DNA of 64,000 bases, taken from Cercospora beticola. Its lineage: Eukaryota > Ascomycota > Dothideomycetes > Mycosphaerellales > Mycosphaerellaceae. The DNA is taken from NCBI RefSeq assembly GCF_033473495.1, contig NC_088936.1:1860001-1924000 (forward strand), written 5' to 3'. Within the stretch, counting starts at the first letter, position 1; every line of letters begins with the position of its first letter. Shown here piece after piece: positions 20,258 to 30,284 of this stretch. The position numbers were made by a program, and so were the translations under genes. Below the pieces are notes generated by a model. It was not told the origin of the DNA. It did not search any database and saw nothing but the letters and a program-made list of their open reading frames with translations.

Positions 20258-23212
20258 TCAACTCTGAGACATGGCCATCTCGTGTAACCCGCAAAGTAAG
20301 CCCAACGCCACTTTGTCTGTATTAGGCATCATCAAAGCTCCGAGTATTGCATGTCCTTGCGGTATGCCTTCCCATTTGGGTCCAAGAGGAAGATCTGGTT
20401 CGTCATCGTCGCCACTCGTACCGTTCGCCTCACCATTCGAAATGCCGTTCGTTTGTGCGAGGACATTCCGTACACTTCCTTTGCCGGCCTTCTCTGCGAG
20501 ACGCTTCATCATTGTTAGAGCCCGATATGTGATGAGCTTGAAGGTCTCCGTATCCATGCCAAGTTCACGACCCTTAGGTCCAGCCGCCTGATTTCGATCG
20601 ACAGACAACAAGGCGGCCAGATTGAGGAGCGCGACAGCCCAGCCGTCTTCGCTTTCTATCCATGCACGCGCAAGATCCGCGTCACTACTTGGTGCTAGCG
20701 TAGTGAGGATATCTGCAGCCAGCATGCCTTGTGTCAAGTAGGCCTTTCGAGCTTCCACGATCCGCAGCTGTGCTGTGTTGCCGACTGGGCCCTTTGACCG
20801 ATCTGGTAACACTGATATTGACAACGCGAACGCCTTCGTCAGTAGATCTAGTGGCGATTCAGTGATTGCGTAGGATTCGGCAAATATGCTCTTGTAAAGG
20901 GTACGGTTGGGATCTTGCCTCGCTAGTAGCTTTGCCAAGCAGTCGACAGCAGGCGGCAGGTACTTGTGCTGTATAGGGGAGAAGCTCGTGAACCTCAGCT
21001 TGCCACCGCTTTCGACGTAGCTAGGAGCTGGCTGGGGTGCGAAGGCCAAAAGGAAGTGCAAGATATGGAGGGCATCGTCCCTCGTGGGTAGTTCCAAGCT
21101 TTGTGTGATGTTTGACAGGAAGATGATGGTATCCTTGAAGTAGTCACCGGTGTTGAGATGACTTCGGAGTAGCATATTGCGAGTGCCGAGTAGCCGAATT
21201 GTATTGCTGAGCCACTTTATGAGGGGCGCCGAAGTCAGCAACGAGTGATTGAACTCATAGAATGAGAAGTTTCTCAAGGTGGTTGTGATGGCGATGAGCT
21301 TGTCAGCCGCGCGATCGAGATCGTACGCTCGCGTTCCGAACTCGGGAACTTCTTGCAGCGTTTCTGCTTCAAGCTTCGCGCTTCGCAAGACATCCTCGTA
21401 GGAAGGCAGGTCCAGCGCATCCGATACCTCGGCGGCATCTTCAGAGAGTATCTCTATTTGTTCTTCTGCGCAGTCAACGATTACATCGAGGAGGTCTTCG
21501 CATGAGTTGAGATTGAGAGCCACACGCTGGTCGAAGGAGATGATTGCTAGCACATCAAGAGCGTATCGCACTTCCGCGTGGATTCCTGAGGCGAGGCTCA
21601 AAGTAATGGCTTTCGTGTCGATCACGCCCATTTCGTCGACTGTAGGCATGTTGGGTATCTTGGCGGCGATCGCGGACCCAAGTTCATATAACGCAGGGAT
21701 GTCATAGCCACCATCCGTCTCTATCGACCGAACTTGTGGTTGATAGTTCGTACTCTGAGGCTCCTCGCTCTTCATGACCGCACCCGTGGACTCTTGCTTG
21801 ACGGATGGCGGGCGTTGCTTCGTGACAAGAGGAGACGCTGACGCGGTATCTGGCCGAACGCCAGGTTGGGGTGTCATCTGCTCAGGTTTGCGCAAGCTGC
21901 TGTTCCTCCTATGGTGCATTCCAGCTGCGCTGCCCATCATCTGCTGAGGTGTCGTCGACATGCCATTGGGAGGTAGCGATGCATTTGCCTGGACGGGAGT
22001 GCCTTGCTGGACTTGTTGATTCTGTTGTAATTGCTGGAACTGATTTTGTTGCCCGGGCGGCTGCATCATCTTTGTCGGCGACTGCTGCGGCTGTCCATTA
22101 AATGCCATTTGTTGAGCATGGATCCTAGCCTCTTGCTGCTTCTGCTGCATCTTTTGTTGGAACCAGATGCGCTCATACCCGGCGATTGCAGTAGTATGCA
22201 CGTTCTTCAACTCCTCCGCGACGGTCGGGGGAAAGCTCATCTTCGCAGCTACTGTCGGCCATTGCCCACCCTTTTCGACTTGTGGTGATCCTCCAGCACT
22301 GGTAACGATTGTCCAGAGAGCGAACAAGTCCACAGGACGCCCAGCAACGACAGGAGTTTGATTGAATTGTTTCCCCATCTGCTGGTGGTACATTGCAAGC
22401 GTTTTCAGAAATTGCGCTCGCTTGGCCTGCTGTTGCGCTTGCGCCTGCATCATTTGCTGGTTCATCTGCCCGTTCGGCATTTGCCCAGCTGCGGGCATTC
22501 CCTGCATGCCTCCCATCGCAGCCATTTGCCCAGGCTGACCGCCCATGGCGCGTGGAGGTAGCATGCCGCTGGCGCGCAATTGTTGTTGATGCTGAAGCAA
22601 TTTCATCTGGTACGCCCTCGACGCGTTGTTGGCTTGCATGTTGTTCATGTTGGCCATCTGCTGCTGCATCTGATTCGGCATGTTCATGGCGCCTATGTTC
22701 ATACCCATCTGGCCCATTTGCGCCATGCCCTGATTCTGCGGTGTGCCCGGATTGCCGAAGTTTCCCGATTGTTGTTGACCTGGGAAAGGCGAAGGCGACG
22801 CGTTATTCATCCGAGGTTGCTGCTGTTGCTGCTGAGGCGGCGGGCGGAACTGCTGGTTCTGCATGGTCGGCGACGGAGTGTTGTTGTTGGAGCCAGGCTG
22901 TTGGAGGTGCTGGTATGGAGTGGGCGCATTGGGGAATTGCTGCTGGCCAGGGAAGTTGGCGTAGGAGGAGGGCGTCTGCGAACGCGACGCATCATCGTGG
23001 GGTCGCTTCGCTGGGATGGTGGACTGCGGCGTGAAGGTCTGCGACGGGTTCGCGAATTGCTGGCCGGGCTGGGGAGTCGCGTTGCCGTTGGGGAAGGCGT
23101 TGACGTCGAAGCCGTCGAGGTGGCTATAGTTAAGGTGGCCGGCGCCCGGTTGAAACATGCTGGCCTGTCCGTTGTTCCATCCTGAGTTCATATTCGTGGC
23201 ATCCACCTGCAT
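20258..23212 (-). CDS. SWI1: Swi1-type ARID subunit of the SWI/SNF chromatin remodeller
   Basis: Single exon as read, 984 aa. The first 265 residues are Gln/Asn/Met/Pro-rich and low in complexity, as in fungal Swi1. An ARID DNA-binding domain lies at about 265-352 (RPVDLFALWTIVTSAGGSPQ, QWPTVAAKMSF, then AGYERIW). A second Gln-rich linker follows, then a helical C-terminal region of the Swi1 family. Swi1 is the ARID (BAF250-like) subunit that helps the complex bind DNA and activators. The start is uncertain: the ATG at 23212 is preceded in frame by a stop and directly by CTCAG, so a 5' UTR intron may end there. Met8 (23191), opening MNSGWNN, resembles starts of other fungal Swi1 proteins. Two SUMO-type motifs (VKQE, MKSE) lie in the middle. 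Confidence 0.9.
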   Translation of the reverse strand: MQVDATNMNSGWNNGQASMFQPGAGHLNYSHLDGFDVNAFPNGNATPQPGQQFANPSQTFTPQSTIPAKRPHDDASRSQTPSSYANFPGQQQFPNAPTPYQHLQQPGSNNNTPSPTMQNQQFRPPPQQQQQQPRMNNASPSPFPGQQQSGNFGNPGTPQNQGMAQMGQMGMNIGAMNMPNQMQQQMANMNNMQANNASRAYQMKLLQHQQQLRASGMLPPRAMGGQPGQMAAMGGMQGMPAAGQMPNGQMNQQMMQAQAQQQAKRAQFLKTLAMYHQQMGKQFNQTPVVAGRPVDLFALWTIVTSAGGSPQVEKGGQWPTVAAKMSFPPTVAEELKNVHTTAIAGYERIWFQQKMQQKQQEARIHAQQMAFNGQPQQSPTKMMQPPGQQNQFQQLQQNQQVQQGTPVQANASLPPNGMSTTPQQMMGSAAGMHHRRNSSLRKPEQMTPQPGVRPDTASASPLVTKQRPPSVKQESTGAVMKSEEPQSTNYQPQVRSIETDGGYDIPALYELGSAIAAKIPNMPTVDEMGVIDTKAITLSLASGIHAEVRYALDVLAIISFDQRVALNLNSCEDLLDVIVDCAEEQIEILSEDAAEVSDALDLPSYEDVLRSAKLEAETLQEVPEFGTRAYDLDRAADKLIAITTTLRNFSFYEFNHSLLTSAPLIKWLSNTIRLLGTRNMLLRSHLNTGDYFKDTIIFLSNITQSLELPTRDDALHILHFLLAFAPQPAPSYVESGGKLRFTSFSPIQHKYLPPAVDCLAKLLARQDPNRTLYKSIFAESYAITESPLDLLTKAFALSISVLPDRSKGPVGNTAQLRIVEARKAYLTQGMLAADILTTLAPSSDADLARAWIESEDGWAVALLNLAALLSVDRNQAAGPKGRELGMDTETFKLITYRALTMMKRLAEKAGKGSVRNVLAQTNGISNGEANGTSGDDDEPDLPLGPKWEGIPQGHAILGALMMPNTDKVALGLLCGLHEMAMSQS

Positions 23213-24915
23213 CTGAGCGGCGCATCGTCAGCATTTGCGCGCGGGTAAGGGTGTTATTGAGTGCTGCGCGCGGGTGTGAGTGGGAAGTCGTGGTTGGAGA
23301 GAGGGTAGGCAGCCAATGAGAGGCCAGCGGGAGTAGGAGCGGCGGCGGCGATGGGAGGAGCGGCGATGACAGTGCGCAAGCAGCCAGCCGCGAGCGCGGT
23401 ACAATAAGAACACGGCGCGCGACCGAGAAGACGCGTCGTAGTGCTCGTCGCTGGATGGAGGGGCGGTGAAACTCTTGCCGTTGCCAGAGGCAGTCTCCCG
23501 ATTCAAGCCGATCTGAGCCTCTGGACTGTGCTGGTGTATGGATGGCAGGAGCTACTGTAGCGCCACGCGCTCGCACGTGTTCCTTTGTATCAAAACAGAA
23601 GGTCCGGCCGTGTGTGGGTGCGTATGTGAGAGGGGCACTTACCAACCTGTTGCGTTCCGTACACGGATTCAGTTTGGAAGAAGAGAAGCTGGAATGGGCG
23701 GCTCCTGCCCTCTTCTCACCCTGGCTGCTAATAATCGTGACATGGCGGCCGAGTCGACAACACCAGCGCCAATCGGTGTACGGCGACGTTCCAGGCGCAG
23801 ACGATCAGGTAGACAGAGAAAGAGGGTAGAAATATTGCCAGCTGCAAGAGCAAAGCACATTTGCGAGCCTGTACTCTACGCTCCGGCACTTCTTTTGCAC
23901 GGTAAGGTATGCTCAGCGCACGGACGGCGCGCAATCTGACAACACAGTGTCGCATCCATCTCCAAGCCGATGACTTGGCCCTGGCCAGCACGAGCAAGCC
24001 TTTTGGTTATCGCGGACGCTCCTGCGACACTCGCGGCGTTCCCGACACCTTTCGTTGGGTTTCTTGCCCGCTGTTCCAATCTCTGCCCTCCATCCCACCA
24101 GTATCCAAGCTCCTCTTCGACCGACCACCAACACTCGAGACGCCCCACAGCACGGTCTCGTCGTGGTACATTCCATCACGAGACCGCTGTGCTTTTTCGG
24201 ATGCCGACTCAAGCTCTAGAACCTGACGGCTTCCCCATGTCTCGATCGCCTATCGCTCTCACAACCAACATCCGCATTCGTGAGATCCGGACAGAACAAG
24301 GCACTGCGTTCGCTTATTATGCATCGATGGCGCCTGTCAGCAAGTTGCCGCAATGCCTTGCTTTCCACGCCACGATGTATTTGATCAGACGCATTCTCGC
24401 CCGCTACTCGGTCTGAAGCTTACTTATGTCTAAGCCACTTCCAACTTCATTCGTCTCATCTCATAGACTGGGATGAATAATCGTTGGACTCGGGCTGCCC
24501 ACTCATATTGTCCGCTTTCGTCCGCTCACCTCATTCAAAGGGACTTGCCCTGATGCTTGTACTGATCATAGTGGTAACAAAATGGGGCTCATTGAACTTC
24601 GAGCACCGCACACCTCGTCTGGTCCGATCGGTATCACCTCCGTGCGCCATTTCCCAAGATTGGAGTATGTCGAGAGCTTGGCTATCCCACGACTTTGTCG
24701 CCTCGGCACTATAGCCTGATCCCGTCGCCGATCTCGACCCTGTGAGACATTCAATGCATCCACATCACAAGCGCAAACTTCGGGACGCCATACGAATACC
24801 GGTGTCGCACGTATCGCTCGCTGTCTTGCAACACATCGTGACCACCTCACCAACTTCTCCAGACCCTAGGCCGTCCCGGCTTCCTCGCAACAGTTTCTGA
24901 TAAGCTGCGCCAGCT
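23213..24915. other. Intergenic region upstream of SWI1 and COA6
   Basis: About 1.7 kb between two divergent genes. It must contain the 5' region of SWI1, which may hold a leader intron ending at 23213. Frames of up to 171 codons exist, but they are compositional and have no domain. No RNA gene was recognised. Confidence 0.4.
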
Positions 24916-25301
24916 ATGGGCCTATTTTCTAGCTCTTCCAAGCAAACGACGCCTCCGGCACCAGAGCCATCAAAAGACGGAGGATATATTGCGCCAGACA
25001 GGTCAGCGCGTGCACAATGCTGGGAAGGAAGAGACGCATTCTTTGAGTGCCTGGAAAAGAATGGCATAATTGATAGCATTAAGGAGGACAAAAAGGCAAA
25101 GGAACACTGCTCTCCAGAACTGGCGCAATTCGAGAGGACATGCGCTAGCAGTTGGGTATGTAGGATGTGGGTGTTCTGCGAGATGATGAGGCTAATTGCT
25201 ACCTACAGGTCACATACTTTAAGAAGCGAAGAGTGATGGAATACCAACGAGATCTGACGATCAAGAAGCTCGCTGCTGAGGGCGTACAAGGGAAGCCATG
25301 A
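24916..25301 (+). CDS. COA6: Coa6, cytochrome c oxidase assembly factor (CHCH protein)
   Basis: Two exons, 24916-25155 and 25209-25301, 110 aa. The 53-bp intron (GTATGT to CAG) is placed exactly between Trp80 and Val81, restoring the family hallmark CASSWVTYFKKRRVMEYQR. A twin-cysteine CHCH fold is visible: Cys35 and Cys45 (CX9C, CWEGRDAFFEC) and Cys65 and Cys76 (CX10C), the spacing typical of Coa6. Coa6 acts in the mitochondrial intermembrane space and helps deliver copper to the CuA site of cytochrome oxidase subunit 2, with Sco proteins. CHCH proteins are imported by Mia40, so no presequence is expected and none is seen. The length agrees with the family. Confidence 0.95.
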
Positions 25302-26019
25302 AAAGAAAGAGCTGTTGAGGCATAAACAAGAAACGAGCGTGCCATCGCCACAGATCTCCCCTCATACTGTCGGACCGCCTTGATCAGTCTAGGTGGGCTG
25401 AGACCGGCCGAGACGAATGCAGCTCAGGATATGTCTGAGTCGTGGGGTGAGCAAATAAGATACATCCAGGAGCGACTTGCCTGGCGAGATTACCCAATGC
25501 CGCAAAGCGACATTTGTCGAAGCGTCATAGATATATGGGCCGTCCCCAGCTGTTCAGATTCAGCGGAGGACTGGGGAGTTGTGCAGTGCACAGGAAGTCT
25601 ACTCGGCTACCATCTGTATCATATTGTATACATATGAAAGGAGCGCATGAGCGCATGCATCTGAATCAACGCTTGCTCTGTACATCGCTTCAGACTATGT
25701 AGGAAGCATGTGACGTGCGAGATTAGTCAGCAGCACAATGCTTGGCATTCGCGGTCAATAGTTATTCCTTCCGAACCTCAGTCTTCATAGCCAACCTCTG
25801 CCGTAGGTCTTCTTTTCGACTCCACGTACGTCGAGTTATCACTGTGGTGCGCGCAACGACTCTCCGGCCATTTGGTCGACTTCCAGATCCATGTCACTTC
25901 ACATCATCACAGCTTCCGCACTTAGCTGTAGTGGCGGATGTCCTTCAGCCGGGACACGGCACACTCCCGACTAAGGAACGAATCCTGTACACGTTGGAGC
26001 AGCTCGAATATCTGCCAAA
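25302..26019. other. Intergenic region upstream of the TFIIIC gene
   Basis: 718 bp. It holds the 3' UTR of COA6 and the promoter of the TFIIIC subunit gene. No gene or clear regulatory motif was seen. Confidence 0.4.
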
Positions 26020-29000
26020 ATGGAAGATACTATCATGACCGACGCGGCTGCGGCTGCCACATTTGGTACTCACGATTTGCAAAGTCTCGAGTCTCAAGCT
26101 GCAGAAATTCCCAATCAGAATGGCGCCGGTGCCAGTAACCCCGCCAAGCGCACCCAGGAAGCACCGGCATGCAAGACGTGCAAGATTCGAAAGGTCAAGT
26201 GTATTCCAGACGAAAATGATCCAGATCGATGCAAGTCGTGCGTGCGCGCTGGCGTCACATGCGTCCCACAGCAATGGAAAGAACGACGACAACTTGGCAA
26301 TTACGAACCGCCGCAGACTATCTCGCAGTACCCAGATCCGAGTCATCTGGGCGTCCATGCCTATGGCGCAGGCGGGGCAGGACCATATGGACCTGGCAAT
26401 GGACCAAGTCCTTATCCCCCAATCGGTGTCAGTGGTCGTCAGCTTGGCGCTCCTCAGCTCACTGCGTGGCATGCGATGCCCGCTGATGATCGGATACAAC
26501 AAGCCGCGCAAGACTTTTACGCGCAGAATGGAGCGCCTGGTGTGCTCACAGCCAAGGAGGAGCGTGCTCGGATGGCAGAGAGGTACGCTCAAATCGATGG
26601 CGGAGCAGGTCGGGCAATGGCTCGCAGAGCGGCCGCACTTGCGATGGAAAGTACGAATGAGCAAATTTATGAGGCTGTTGGATTTCGACCAGAGGAACAC
26701 TCCTGGGCTGTGGACATACCCGGAATTGATGACGGCGAGACAGAGGCAGAGGCGGAAGAAGAAATCATCTTCGAGGACACGCCTGCTCGTGGCGGATCTT
26801 CTCGAGGCCGAGGTCGTGGCCGTGGTGGCAAGCCTAAGAAGGGATGGCGAGCTGTCCTGAGGGGCACTGATCATGAGAATGTCGGCAAGATTCCAAAGAA
26901 CACCGTCAGCAAACGTGGCAGGCCGAGTGATCGTGCCAAGAATCGTGGTCGGAAGCGTAAGAAGGAAGTCGACCCAGGTCCAGTCTTCAAGGAACACATG
27001 GCGAAAGCCAACAATGCTTATATGGAGGGTGACCTCGATACCGCTATCGATCTTGTCCGCTTAGCCATTGGTGCCAATCCGGAGATCTGGAGTGCTCACT
27101 CTCTGCTGTCTCAGATTTTGGATTCACAGGGTCGACATGACGATGCAATTGAAGCGCTGCGCTTTGGTATCCCTACCACTCGCGAGGCCAAGAACTGGGA
27201 GCATCTTGCAGATCTGATCACCGACAAGCCGGATGAGGAACTCGACTTTGACACAATCAATCAAGCTATCTTTTACCTTGGTCACGCCATCAGCATCACA
27301 AAGCCCGAGACTGACCAATACGACTTGAGGGTGAAGAAATTTCACCTCTATAACATCCTTCAGAAACGCGGTCAGAACAACAAGAATGCTCGGCTTGATG
27401 CGAAGAACATCCTGAGGATCTTTCCTTACAAGACAGCGTTTTTGAAAGAGTTCGCAGTGCTCTGTGCAGCATGGCCCGACAAAGCTGAACAAGAGCAAGC
27501 CATACATCGCTATGACATCGCATTCACTTACTACATGGAAAATTTTCAGACTTTCGGCGATGAGGACGACCCCACAGAAGATTGGGAGCATCTCAATATC
27601 TACCTGGAATTGGTCGAGTTGGCCGGTAATCCCTGGATTGGGATCCAGCAGGCAAAGCGAATAGCACGCTGGCTGCTCGGTCGGAAAGGCGACGTCTTCT
27701 GGGACAGAGTGAGCGATAATGACTGCGAATGGGACCTTGACGATGAAAGACGACACGCTGTACCTGAATGGCAATGGGGTAATGTCAGTCGTGACCCCGC
27801 TCAGTATGGGGAGGGCATGCCCATCGAGATCAAGGTGCGCATTGGCAAATTGCGTCTGAAGATGGGCCCTGAATTCCGCGAAGAGGCGCTCCGACACTTC
27901 CGCGAGCTTCTGCTGAACGTCGATGTGGTCGACGAATACCGTGATACTTTCGAGGACGTGGCCCAAACCATGCGCAAAGATGGCTCGTACCAAGAGGCTC
28001 TCAAATTCTTCGCGCCCCTGCGTGAGTGTGAGGAGGCGGACCATCCGGAACGAGGACTGTCGGACGATGTATGGTACTGGATGGCTCTGTGCTATGAGTA
28101 CACCGATAAGGTCCAAGACGCCATTGCATGCCACGAAGTCATCGTGCGGAACCGAAGCGATAAGCACGGCCATCTACGCGCCTCACAAGCCAAGTTGACG
28201 AAAATGTACGAAGACGCCGGAGAGCTGGACAAGGCAAGATTCCTCTGCAACGAGCTCATCAAAATCAGTAGACATGATCTTCTGATGGAGCAAGGAGTGC
28301 AAATGGTGCCCGAAGACGTCAAGTCGCGCCCCGTGATATTACCTGAGCCGTACAGACAGATTCGCAGACATCCCAACCCGCCCATCAAGCCTCGGATAGA
28401 GCCTAACATGAACTTTAGAGAACTTCGTCCGGCGGCTCCACTTCCGATAACGCTGAGGAATGGCGATAGCATTGCACCAACACCTTATCCAGTCCTTGAT
28501 GGCCCTGTGCTGGGCAGCTCCCTCCTTGGCGGTCCTGTCAGTCAACGCATCGAGTTGCCCCCAGCAGCCCCAGAGCCATTTGTGCCACCAAAGTCGACCA
28601 AGAGAGGGCGTGGAAAGTTAGTTGGCATGAAAAAGGGCAAGAAGGATATCCTGGAGACTATCTGCGGCATCGAAGGCGAGGACGAGCGCAATGACGATGA
28701 TGATGACGAGAACTCTGCAAAAGCTCCAAAGAGGCCCAGACTGAGGAAGAAGATCAAGGCGCCGTCCAAAGCAGCGCTCAAAGCCCAGGATCGCGCCCAG
28801 CTCATTCACGACATCCAACAGCGCGTCTTGGCAAACCATCTCGAGGTGAAAGCGCATTGGACCGGCATGAAGCAGGGCGACGAGGATGCTACCGATGCTT
28901 GGGTTCACGGCGCTCTAGGAATGCTCGATGACTTCACGGATATGAAGGTCTTCTTTCCAGACCGTGACAAGTACATGCGACTGAAGGAAGCAGATCGAGA

Positions 29001-30060
29001 CCAAGGCAAGTACCAGCGTGATGCTAAACTTCCGGACGACACCAAGACGCCAGAAAAGTTCCTCAATATTCCCTTCTCGGACTGGCACCACGTCTTTTCA
29101 GATCTTGCCTTGGTCTATGCGCGCAACGCAGAGCAAGACAAGTGTTACCGCATCCTTCAGGACGTACTCGCCGGCGCCAATGTCTTCTATCACAACATTC
29201 GACTCAAGATGACAACCTATGCAGTGTCGCTCTGCTGTGGACTCACCTTCAACGACAACCAGTTCATCATCGACCTCGCGCGGGACCTTGTTAAGGACAC
29301 TGGGGACCGTGGTGGGGAAGCATTTCAAATTTTTGCAGCCGTGAACCGTTTCGCTTTCGGCTCGAATTGGTTCTCAGCTGGCCCAACACAGAAATGGATG
29401 CTCAGAATGGTGAAGTCGCATGACTTCCTCGCCATGCCGCCAGAACTGCGAGAACGCTTCGACTGGTCGCAGCAAAAGCCAAGTCTCGAAAAGAAAGCTG
29501 ACGAGCTGGCGGGAGAGCTGCAAGATCTCGATGCTGGCGTCCTGTTGCTCTATGGCCACATGGTTGCCGTTGCAAATCACAGCTTTTCAGCTCTTCCGTA
29601 CTACTATCGCGCGCTGGCTCTGGATCCTGACAATATTTGCGTCAATTTGAGTATCGCAACAATGTGGATCCAGAACAGCATGAAGCGGCAGACCGAGAAC
29701 CGTCAGTTCGGAATCCATCAAGGCTTGGCGTTCCTCTATCGATACTATGACCTTCGCATCGCTAGCGGTAGAGCCTGTCATCTTCAAGAAGCCGAGTTCA
29801 ATGTTGCCAGAATGTGGCATTACTTGGGCCTCAGTCACTTGGCGCTGCCAGCGTACGAGAAAGTTCTAGCGTTAAGCGAGGCAGTGCAGGCTGAAGCGCA
29901 GAGCGAGGAGGCAAAGATGCTTGATGGCATCCCGGGTGAGCGGGAGGTCGAAGTGGAGGATTTTGCGATGGAGGCTGCATTCGCGTTGCAGGGCATGTAC
30001 GCGCTGGCAGGTAATGATGTGGCCGCGCGAGCTGTGACGGAGCAGTGGTTGGTGATGTGA
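26020..30060 (+). CDS. TFC4: TFIIIC tau131-type TPR subunit (Tfc4/Sfc4-like) with N-terminal Zn2Cys6 cluster
   Basis: One uninterrupted reading frame, 1346 aa. The C-terminal 1000 residues are arrays of TPR repeats typical of the tau131 subunit of TFIIIC (first repeats around VFKEHMAKANNAYMEGDLDT; last before the C-terminus at FSALPYYYRALALDPDN). These are split by a basic/acidic linker at about 865-935. In yeast, tau131 binds the promoter-bound complex and recruits Brf1/TFIIIB to tRNA and 5S genes. The unusual part is the N-terminus: Cys51, 54, 61, 71, 74 and 81 form a perfect Zn2Cys6 pattern with the canonical basic loop (CKTCKIRKVKC). There is then an RGRGRGRGG tract near 260 and an AT-hook-like KRGRP at 298-302. 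tau131 proteins are not known to me to carry a zinc cluster. The start ATG gives 50 residues before the cluster. Confidence 0.88.
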   Translation: MEDTIMTDAAAAATFGTHDLQSLESQAAEIPNQNGAGASNPAKRTQEAPACKTCKIRKVKCIPDENDPDRCKSCVRAGVTCVPQQWKERRQLGNYEPPQTISQYPDPSHLGVHAYGAGGAGPYGPGNGPSPYPPIGVSGRQLGAPQLTAWHAMPADDRIQQAAQDFYAQNGAPGVLTAKEERARMAERYAQIDGGAGRAMARRAAALAMESTNEQIYEAVGFRPEEHSWAVDIPGIDDGETEAEAEEEIIFEDTPARGGSSRGRGRGRGGKPKKGWRAVLRGTDHENVGKIPKNTVSKRGRPSDRAKNRGRKRKKEVDPGPVFKEHMAKANNAYMEGDLDTAIDLVRLAIGANPEIWSAHSLLSQILDSQGRHDDAIEALRFGIPTTREAKNWEHLADLITDKPDEELDFDTINQAIFYLGHAISITKPETDQYDLRVKKFHLYNILQKRGQNNKNARLDAKNILRIFPYKTAFLKEFAVLCAAWPDKAEQEQAIHRYDIAFTYYMENFQTFGDEDDPTEDWEHLNIYLELVELAGNPWIGIQQAKRIARWLLGRKGDVFWDRVSDNDCEWDLDDERRHAVPEWQWGNVSRDPAQYGEGMPIEIKVRIGKLRLKMGPEFREEALRHFRELLLNVDVVDEYRDTFEDVAQTMRKDGSYQEALKFFAPLRECEEADHPERGLSDDVWYWMALCYEYTDKVQDAIACHEVIVRNRSDKHGHLRASQAKLTKMYEDAGELDKARFLCNELIKISRHDLLMEQGVQMVPEDVKSRPVILPEPYRQIRRHPNPPIKPRIEPNMNFRELRPAAPLPITLRNGDSIAPTPYPVLDGPVLGSSLLGGPVSQRIELPPAAPEPFVPPKSTKRGRGKLVGMKKGKKDILETICGIEGEDERNDDDDDENSAKAPKRPRLRKKIKAPSKAALKAQDRAQLIHDIQQRVLANHLEVKAHWTGMKQGDEDATDAWVHGALGMLDDFTDMKVFFPDRDKYMRLKEADRDQGKYQRDAKLPDDTKTPEKFLNIPFSDWHHVFSDLALVYARNAEQDKCYRILQDVLAGANVFYHNIRLKMTTYAVSLCCGLTFNDNQFIIDLARDLVKDTGDRGGEAFQIFAAVNRFAFGSNWFSAGPTQKWMLRMVKSHDFLAMPPELRERFDWSQQKPSLEKKADELAGELQDLDAGVLLLYGHMVAVANHSFSALPYYYRALALDPDNICVNLSIATMWIQNSMKRQTENRQFGIHQGLAFLYRYYDLRIASGRACHLQEAEFNVARMWHYLGLSHLALPAYEKVLALSEAVQAEAQSEEAKMLDGIPGEREVEVEDFAMEAAFALQGMYALAGNDVAARAVTEQWLVM

Positions 30061-30284
30061 GCGTCGCACATGGCAAGGAGACGCGTCGTACACAATTGTA
30101 CTCGCGTATGTTTTTGAGATACCCATTTAGCGTATATAATTCTAGAGAGCCACTGCGGAAAGAAATTGCGAGGGACAAAACTCGTTGATGTTCGCTCTTG
30201 CATTCTATCTCTATCGTGATCCTGTGCCATTCCTTCTCGTCTCTCGTAGCTGTATTTAACCTCATTCTGTTATCTCAACTAGAC

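Noticed and set aside
23970..24416. 148-codon plus-strand frame between SWI1 and COA6
   Set aside because: No domain, and other frames overlap it; composition alone can explain its length.
25945..26997. 350-codon frame on the minus strand
   Set aside because: It lies opposite the TFIIIC gene, has no domain, and is a shadow of that gene's codon pattern.
27124..28173. 349-codon frame on the minus strand
   Set aside because: Also opposite the TFIIIC TPR repeats; the coding signal and the TPR matches are on the plus strand.
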